A stretch of 64,000 bases of DNA, taken from contig NC_133330.1 in the NCBI RefSeq assembly GCF_042186555.1, positions 344,689,165 to 344,753,164 on the forward strand. Reading direction: 5' to 3'. Positions within the stretch are counted from its first letter, which is position 1. Every line of letters begins with the position of its first letter. The DNA comes from Aquarana catesbeiana. Taxonomy: Eukaryota > Chordata > Amphibia > Anura > Ranidae. The position numbers were made by a program, and so were the translations under genes. Shown piece after piece: positions 55,656-64,000 of the stretch. A model generated the notes under the pieces. The model saw only the letters and a list, made by a program, of their open reading frames with translations, made no database searches and was not told where the DNA came from.

Positions 55656-58288
55656 GCAGATATCACCGACACCACTGACATCACCAACATCACCACCATC
55701 ACCGACACCACCAACATCACCGACATCACCGACACCACCAACATCACCGACATCACCACCATCACCGACACCACCAACATCACCGACACCACCGACATCA
55801 CCGACATCACCGACACCACCGACATCACCGACATCACCGACATCACCACCATCACCGACACCACCGACATCACCGACATCACCGACATCACCACCATCAC
55901 CGACACCACTGACATCACCGACATCACCACCACCACCGACACCACCGACACCACCGACATCCACCAACGTCACCGACACCACCGACATCACCGACACCAC
56001 CGACATCACCGACATCACCGACACCACTGACATCACCGACATCACCGACATCAACGACATCACCACCATCACCGACACCACCGACATCACCGACATCACC
56101 ACCATCACCGACACCACTGACATCACCGACATCACCACCACCACCGACACCACCGACACCACCGACATCCACCAACGTCACCGACACCACCGACATCACC
56201 GACACCACCGACATCACCGACATCACCGACATCACAGACATCCACCGACATCACCGACACCACCGACATCACCGACACCACCGACATCCACCGACACCAC
56301 CGACACCACCGACACCACGGACACCACCGACATCCACCGACACCACCGACATCACCGACACCACCGACATCACCGACATCACCGACACACCGACATCACA
56401 GACATCACCGACATCCACCGACATCACCACTATCACCGACACCACCACCATCACTGACACCACCGACATCCACCGACATCACCGACATCACCACCACCAA
56501 CACCACGGACACCACCACCAACACCACCGACATCACCGACACCACGGACACCACCGACATCCACCGACACCACCGACATCACCGACACCACCGACATCAC
56601 CAACCTCACTGACATCACCGACACCACTGACATCACCGACACCACCGACATCACCGACACCACCACCACCGACATCCACCGACATCCACCGACATCACTG
56701 ACACCACCAACACCACCGACACCACCACCAACACCACCGACATCCACCGACATCACCGACATCCAACGACACCACCGACCTCACCGACCTCACCGTCACC
56801 ACCACCATCACTGACACCACCGACATCACCGACACCACCGACATCCCCCAACATCACCGACACCACCACCATCACCGACACCACCGACATCCACCGACAT
56901 CCACCGACATTCACTGACATCACAACACCACCACCATCAACGACATCACCGACACCACCACCAACACCACCGACATCCACCGACATCACTGACATCCACC
57001 GACATCGCCGACCTTACCGTCACCACCACCATCACCGACACCACCGACATCACCGACACCACCGACATCCACCAACATCACCGACACCACCACCATCACC
57101 GACACCACCGACATCCACTGACATCACGACACCACCAACATCACCGACACCACTGACATCACCGACATCACCACCATCACCGACAACATCACCGACACCA
57201 CCGACATCAACCAACATCACCGACACCACCGACATCACCGACACCACCGACATCACCGACACCACCGACATCCACCGACATCACCGACACCACCGACATC
57301 AACCAACATCACCGACACCACCGACATCACCGACACCACCGACATCAACCAACATCACCGACACCACCGACATCACCGACACCACCGACATCACCGACAC
57401 CACCGACATCACCGACACCACCGACATCACCGACATCACCGACATCACCACTATCACCGACATCACCGACACCACCGACATCCACCGACATCACCGACAC
57501 CACCGACATCAACCAACATCACCGACACCACCGACATCACCGACACCACCGACATCACCGACACCACCGACATCCACCGACATCACCGACACCACCGACA
57601 TCGCCGACACCACTGACACCACCGACATCCACCGACGTCACCGACACCACCGACATCACCGACATCACCGACATCCACCGACATCACCACTATCACCGAC
57701 ACCACCACCATCACTGACACCACCGACATCCACCGACATCACCGACATCACCGACATCACTGACATCACCGACATCACCGACATCACCACCACCAACACC
57801 ACGGACACCACCACCAACACCACCGACATCACCGACATCACCGACATCACCGACACCACCGACATCACCAACCTCACGGACCTCACCGACACCACCACCA
57901 TCACCGACACCACTGACATCACCGACACCACTGACATCACCGACACCACCGACATCACCGACACCACCACCACCGACATCCACCGACATCACTGACACCA
58001 CCATCACCGACACCACCACCAACACCACCGACATCCACCGACATCACCGACATCCAACGTCACCACCGACATCACCAACCTCACCGACCTCACCGTCACC
58101 ACCACCATCACTGACACCACCGACATCACCGACACCACCAACATCCCCCAACATCACCGACACCACGGACATCCACCGACATCCACCGACATTCGCTGAC
58201 ATCACGACACCACCACCATCACCGACATCACCGACATCACTGACATCCACCGACATCGCCGACATCACCAACCTCACCGACCTCACCG
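55656..58288. repeat. 9 bp (ATC/ACC-ACCGAC) minisatellite
   Basis: The units are ATCACCGAC and ACCACCGAC, with inserted ACC, CCA or ATCCACCGAC words. Longer blocks are duplicated: 56401-56460 and 57661-57720 are identical over 60 bp, 1260 bp apart, and the CTCACCGTCACC block near 56788 recurs near 58088. The long plus-strand Thr/Ser/Pro/His frame and the minus-strand Met-Ser-Val-Val frames are translations of the repeat. Confidence 0.95.
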
Positions 58289-61200
58289 TCAGAGGGATGA
58301 TAGGAGAGATGAGAGGAGGGATGAGAGGAGGGATGAGCGGAGGGATGAGAGGAGGGATGAGCGGAGGGATGAGAGGAGGGATGAGCGGAGGGATGAGAGG
58401 AGGGATGAGAGGAGAGATGAGAGAAGGGATGAGAGGAGGGATGAGAGGAGGGATGAGCGGAGGGATGAGCGGAGGGATGAGATGAGGGATGAGCGGAGGG
58501 ATGAGAGGAGGGATGAGAGAAGGGATGAGAGAAGGGATGAGAGGAGGGATGAGCGGAGGGATGAGAGGAGGGATGAGCGGAGGGATGAGAGGAGGGATGA
58601 GAGGAGAGATGAGAGAAGGGATGAGAGGAGGGATGAGAGGAGGGATGAGCGGAGGGATGAGCGGAGGGATGAGAGGAGGGATGAGCGGAGGGATGAGCGG
58701 AGGGATGAGAGGAGGGATGAGAGGAGGGATGAGAGGAGGGATGAGCAGAGGGAGGAGAGGAGGGATGAGCGGAGGGATGAGAGGAGGGATGAGCGGAGGG
58801 ATGAGAGGAGGGATGAGAGGAGGGATGAGCGGAGGGATGAGAGGAGGGATGAGAGGAGGGATGAGAGAAGGGATGAGAGGAGGGATGAGAGGAGGGATGA
58901 GAGGAGGGATGAGAGGAGAGATGAGAGGAGGGATGAGAGGAGGGATGAGAGGAGGGATGAGAGGAGAGATGAGAGGAGGGATGAGCGGAGGGATGAGAGG
59001 AGGGATGAGAGGAGGGATGAGAGGAGGGATGAGAGGAGAGATGAGAGGAGGGATGAGAGGAGGGATGAGCGGAGGGATGAGCAGAGGGATGAGAGGAGGG
59101 ATGAGCAGAGGGATGAGAGGAGGGATGAGCAGAGGGATGAGAGGAGGGATGAGCGGAGGGATGAGAGGAGGGATGAGCGGAGGGATGAGCGGAGGGATGA
59201 GAGGAGGGATGAGAGGAGGGATGAGCGGAGGGATGAGAGGAGGGATGAGAGGAGGGATGAGCGGAGGGATGAGCGGAGGGATGAGCGGAGGGATGAGAGG
59301 AGGGATGAGAGGAGGGATGAGAGAAGGGAGGAGAGGAGGGAGGAGAGGAGGGATGAGCGGAGGGATGAGAGGAGGGATGAGCGGAGGGATGAGCGGAGGG
59401 ATGAGAGGAGGGATGAGAGGAGGGATGAGAGAAGGGAGGAGAGGAGGGAGGAGAGGAGGGATGAGCGGAGGGATGAGAGGAGGGATGAGAGGAGGGATGA
59501 GCGGAGGGATGAGAGGAGGGATGAGCGGAGGGATGAGAGGAGGGATGAGCGGAGGGATGAGCGGAGGGATGAGAGGAGGGATGAGAGAAGGGATGAGAGG
59601 AGAGATGAGGGATGAGAGGAGGGATGAGAGGAGGGATGAGAGGAGGGATGAGAGGAGGGATGAGCGGAGGGATGAGAGGAGAGATGAGGGATGAGAGGAG
59701 GGATGAGAGGAGGGATGAGCGGAGGGATGAGAGGAGGGATGAGAGGAGGGATGAGAGGAGGGATGAGTGGAGGGATGAGAGGAGGGATGAGAGGAGGGAT
59801 GAGAGGAGGGATGAGAGGAGGGATGAGAGGAGGGATGAGCGGAGGGATGAGAGGAGGGATGAGAGGAGGGATGAGAGGAGGGATGAGCGGAGGGATGAGA
59901 GGAGGGATGAGAGGAGGGATGAGCGGAGGGATGAGCGGAGGGATGAGAGGAGAGATGAGGGATGAGAGGAGGGATGAGAGGAGGGATGAGAGGAGGGATG
60001 AGCGGAGGGATGAGAGGAGGGATGAGAGGAGGGATGAGAGGAGGGATGAGTGGAGGGATGAGAGGAGGGATGAGAGGAGGGATGAGCGGAGGGATGAGAG
60101 GAGAGATGAGAGGAGGGATGAGAGGAGGGATGAGCGGAGGGATGTGAGGAGGGATGAGAGGAGAGATGAGCGGAGGGATGAGCGGAGGGATGAGAGGAGA
60201 GATGAGGGATGAGAGGAGGGATGAGAGGAGGGATGAGCGGAGGGATGAGAGGAGGGATGAGAGGAGGGATGAGTGGAGGGATGAGAGGAGGGATGAGCGG
60301 AGGGATGAGCGGAGGGATGTGAGGAAGGATGAGCGGAGGGATGAGAGGAGGGATGAGAGGAGGGATGAGCGGAGGGATGAGCGGAGGGATGAGAGGAGAG
60401 ATGAGAGGAGGGATGAGCGGAGGGATGAGAGGAGGGATGAGCGGAGGGATGAGAGGAGAGATGAGAGGAGGGATGAGCGGAGGGATGAGAGGAGGGATGA
60501 GAGGAGGGATGAGCGGAGGGATGAGAGGAGAGATGAGAGGAGGGATGAGCGGAGGGATGAGCGGAGGGATGAGAGGAGGGATGAGCGGAGGGATGAGCGG
60601 TGGGATGAGAGGAGGGATGAGAGGAGAGATGAGAGGAGGGATGAGAGGAGGGATGAGCAGAGGGATGAGAGGAGAGATGAGCGGAGGGATGAGAGGAGGG
60701 ATGAGAGGAGGGATGAGCAGAGGGATGAGAGGAGAGATGAGCGGAGGGATGAGAGGAGGGATGAGAGGAGGGATGAGAGGAGGGATGAGAGGAGAGTTGA
60801 GCGGAGGGATGAGCGGAGGGATGAGAGGAGAGATGAGGGATGAGAGGAGGGATGAGAGGAGGGATGAGAGGAGGGATGAGCGGAGGGATGAGAGGAGGGA
60901 TGAGAGGAGGGATGAGTGGAGGGATGAGAGGAGGGATGAGAGGAGGGATGAGCGGAGGGATGAGAGGAGGGATGAGAGGAGGGATGAGAGGAGGGATGAG
61001 CGGAGGGATGAGAGGAGAGATGAGAGGAGAGATGAGAGGAGGGATGAGAGGAGGGATGAGCGGAGGGATGAGAGGAGGGATGAGCGGAGGGATGAGAGGA
61101 GAGATGAGAGGAGAGATGAGAGGAGGGATGAGAGGAGGGATGAGAGGAGGGATGAGAGGAGGGATGAGAGGAGGGATGAGAGGAGGGATGAGCGGAGGGA

Positions 61201-64000
61201 TGAGAGGAGAGATGAGAGGAGAGATGAGAGGAGGGATGAGAGGAGAGATGAGAGGAGAGATGAGAGGAGAGATGAGAGGAGGGATGAGAGGAGGGATGAG
61301 AGGAGGGATGAGCAGAGGGATGAGAGGAGAGATGAGCGGAGGGATGAGCGGAGGGATGAGAGGAGAGATGAGGGATGAGAGGAGGGATGAGAGGAGGGAT
61401 GAGAGGAGAGATGAGAGGAGAGATGAGAGGAGGGATGAGCGGAGGGATGAGAGGAGAGATGAGAGGAGGGATGAGAGGAGAGATGAGGGATGAGAGGAGG
61501 GATGAGAGGAGGGATGAGAGGAGAGATGAGAGGAGGCATGAGAGGAGAGATGAGGGATGAGAGGAGGGATGAGAGGAGGGATGAGAGGAGAGATGAGAGG
61601 AGGGATGAGAGGAGGGATGAGAGGAGAGATGAGAGGAGAGATGAGAGGAGGGATGAGAGGAGGGATGAGCGGAGGGATGAGAGGAGGGATGAGCGGAGGG
61701 ATGAGAGGAGAGATGAGAGGAGGCATGAGAGGAGAGATGAGGGATGAGCGGAGGGATGAGAGGAGGGATGAGAGGAGGGATGAGCGGAGGGATGTGAGGA
61801 GGGATGAGTGGAGGGATGAGAGGAGGGATGAGCAGAGGGATGAGAGGAGGGATGAGCGGAGGGATGAGAGGAGGGATGAGCGGAGGGATGAGAGGAGAGA
61901 TGAGAGGAGGCATGAGAGGAGAGATGAGGGATGAGCGGAGGGATGAGCGGAGGGATGAGAGGAGGGATGAGAGGAGGGATGAGAGGAGGGATGAGCGGAG
62001 GGATGAGAGGAGGGATGAGAGGAGGGATGAGTGGAGGGATGAGAGGAGGGATGAGAGAAGGGATGAGAGGAGAGATGAGCGGAGGGATAAGCGGAGGGAT
62101 GAGCGGAGGGATAAGCGGAGGGATGAGAGGAGGGATGAGCGGAGGGATGAGAGGAGAGATAAGGGATGAGAGGAGGGATGAGCGGAGGGATGAGAGGAGG
62201 GATGAGTGGAGGGATGAGAGGAGGGATGAGCGGAGGGATGAGAGGAGGGATGAGAGGAGGGATGAGAGGAGAGATGAGCGGAGGGATAAGCGGAGGGATG
62301 AGCGGAGGGATAAGCGGAGGGATGAGCAGAGGGATGAGAGGAGAGATAAGGGATGAGAGGAGGGATGAGCGGAGGGATGAGCGGAGGGATGAGAGGAGGG
62401 ATGAGAGGAGGGATGAGCGGAGGGATGAGAGGAGAGATAAGGGATGAGAGGAGGGATGAGCGGAGGGATGAGAGGAGGGATGAGTGGAGGGATGAGAGGA
62501 GGGATGAGAGGAGGGATGAGGGATGAGAGGAGGGATGAGAGGAGGGATGAGTGGAGGGATGAGAGGAGAGATGAGAGGAGGGATGAGCGGAGGGATGAGC
62601 GGAGGGATGAGAGGAGAGATGAGGGATGAGAGGAGGGATGAGAGGAGGGATGAGAGGAGAGATGAGAGGAGGGATGAGCGGAGGGATGAGCGGAGGGATG
62701 AGAGGAGAGATGAGGGATGAGAGGAGGGATGAGAGGAGAGATGAGAGGAGAGATGAGGGATGAGCGGAGGGATGAGAGGAGAGATGAGAGGAGAGATGAG
62801 AGGAGGGATGAGCGGAGGGATGAGCGGAGGGATGAGAGGAGAGATGAGGGATGAGCGGAGGGATGAGAGGAGAGATGAGAGGAGAGATGAGAGGAGGGAT
62901 GAGAGGAGGGATGAGCGGAGGGATGAGAGGAGGGATGAGAGGAGGGATGAGAGGAGGGATGAGAGGAGGGATGAGCGGAGGGATGAGAGGAGGGATGAGA
63001 GGAGGGATGAGAGGAGGGATGAGAGGAGGGATGAGAGGAGAGATGAGAGGAGGGATGAGCGGAGGGATGAGAGGAGGGATGAGAGGAGGGATGAGAGGAG
63101 GGATGAGAGGAGGGATGAGCGGAGGGATGAGAGGAGGGATGAGAGGAGGGATGAGAGGAGAGATGAGGGATGAGAGCAGGGATGAGAGGAGGGATGAGAG
63201 GAGAGATGAGGGCTGAGCGGAGGGATGAGAGGAGGGATGAGCGGAGGGATGAGAGGAGGGATGAGCGGAGGGATGAGCGGAGGGATGAGAGGAGGGATGA
63301 GAGGAGGGATGAGCGGAGGGATGAGAGGAGGGATGAGAGGAGGGATGAGCGGAGGGATGAGAGGAGGGATGAGCGGAGGGATGAGCGGAGGGATGAGAGG
63401 AGGGATGAGAGGAGGGATGAGAGAAGGGAGGAGAGGAGGGAGGAGAGGAGGGATGAGCGGAGGGATGAGAGGAGGGATGAGCGGAGGGATGAGCGGAGGG
63501 ATGAGAGGAGGGATGAGAGAAGGGAGGAGAGGAGGGAGGAGAGGAGGGATGAGCGGAGGGATGAGAGGAGGGATGAGAGGAGGGATGAGCGGAGGGATGA
63601 GAGGATGGCTGAGCGGAGGGATGAGAGGAGGGATGAGCGGAGGGATGAGCGGAGGGATGAGAGGAGGGATGAGAGGAGGGATGAGAGAAGGGATGAGAGG
63701 AGAGATGAGGGATGAGAGGAGGGATGAGAGGAGGGATGAGAGGAGGGATGAGCGGAGGGATGAGAGGAGAGATGAGGGATGAGAGGAGGGATGAGAGGAG
63801 GGATGAGAGGAGGGATGAGCGGAGGGATGAGAGGAGGGATGAGAGGAGGGATGAGTGGAGGGATGAGAGGAGGGATGAGAGGAGGGATGAGAGGAGGGAT
63901 GAGAGGAGGGATGAGCGGAGGGATGAGAGGAGGGATGAGAGGAGGGATGAGCGGAGGGATGAGAGGAGGGATGAGAGGAGGGATGAGCGGAGGGATGAGA
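58289..64000. repeat. 12 bp purine-rich minisatellite running off the right edge
   Basis: The unit is GATGAGAGGAGG or GATGAGCGGAGG, with GATGAGAGGAGA, GATGAGAGAAGG and GATGAGCAGAGG variants. The plus strand is mostly purine. A 7 bp short unit (GATGAGG) appears at more than 20 places, nearly always as AGAGATGAGGGATGAG, and shifts the reading frame each time. Minus-strand frames of up to 1289 codons and plus-strand RRDE or MRGG frames are translations of stop-free repeats. At least 5.7 kb is present; the true length is unknown. Confidence 0.97.
59160..59900. repeat. Block duplicated about 4.09 kb away within the 12 bp array
   Basis: Rare variants occur in the same order here and at about 63250-64000. 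The GAGAAGGGAGGAGAGGAGGG doublet lies at 59321 and 59429, then 63421 and 63519. The 7 bp short units lie near 59600 and 59683, then 63703 and 63771. GAGTGGAG lies near 59765 and 63854. Offsets are about 4.09-4.10 kb. Confidence 0.8.

Noticed and set aside
55645..56457. Thr/Ser/Pro then His-rich 270-codon frame, mucin-like
   Set aside because: It simply follows the 9 bp repeat, and the change from TSP to HRHH is a frameshift within the array.
58044..61913. Open frame of 1289 codons on the minus strand (and 1100- and 1145-codon frames overlapping it)
   Set aside because: All three minus-strand phases and several plus-strand phases are open at once because the 12 bp unit has no stops. The translations are pure Leu-Ile-Pro or Ser-Leu-Leu repeats and shift at each 7 bp unit.

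Overview
The window looks like a repeat-dense, gene-poor stretch of a frog genome, most likely a ranid (Rana/Lithobates type). The evidence is its interspersed repeats: three Tc1-family elements, a DIRS-type tyrosine-recombinase retroelement, PIF/Harbinger- and hAT-like MITEs, and A/T-rich non-autonomous elements with TTAACCACTTC or TTAAAGTGG termini that I recognise from ranid sequence. The species call is inference. I found no intact host protein-coding gene, rRNA, tRNA or CRISPR array. The long open frames are translations of tandem repeats that lack stop codons.

Roughly 60 percent of the window is tandem repeat, in eleven separate families. From left to right: a 36-37 bp polypyrimidine minisatellite with a conserved palindromic core (1-21808, with a 500-N gap at 8903-9402); a 20 bp ACGCGT repeat (22748-22861); a 31 bp minisatellite inside a Tc1 transposase gene (25631-27176); a 35/36 bp GC-rich array (41265-42905); a degenerate AT-rich repeat of about 85 bp (42995-44830); a 19 bp telomere-like array (45455-46190); a strictly 10 bp-phased array split by a large inverted repeat (47180-51355); a 20/25 bp array (51853-52820); a 7 bp array (53768-55186); a 9 bp array (55656-58288); and a 12 bp array running off the right edge (58289-64000). 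Several arrays show higher-order structure: variant monomers recur in the same order about 3.55 kb apart in the first array, about 1.26-1.30 kb apart in the 9 bp array, and about 4.09 kb apart in the 12 bp array.

The middle part (23-41 kb) is a nested transposon graveyard. A Tc1 element (23064-24643) abuts a second Tc1 (24646-28076), whose transposase is interrupted by the 50-copy minisatellite and by a Harbinger-like MITE. A third, truncated Tc1 follows (28133-29050). A DIRS-like element then spans about 30507-39265. It has matching inverted termini, a possible gag, and RT, RNase H-like and tyrosine-recombinase remnants. It is split by a cluster of non-autonomous elements and by an LTR-like insertion within the recombinase region.

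Three CpG-rich patches (21811-22130, 46440-46830, 51355-51850) are the only places that resemble promoter or first-exon DNA. Two contain a good splice-donor match on the minus strand. Nothing here acts as an operon or pathway. The biology on view is tandem-repeat birth, expansion and homogenisation, and nested transposition.
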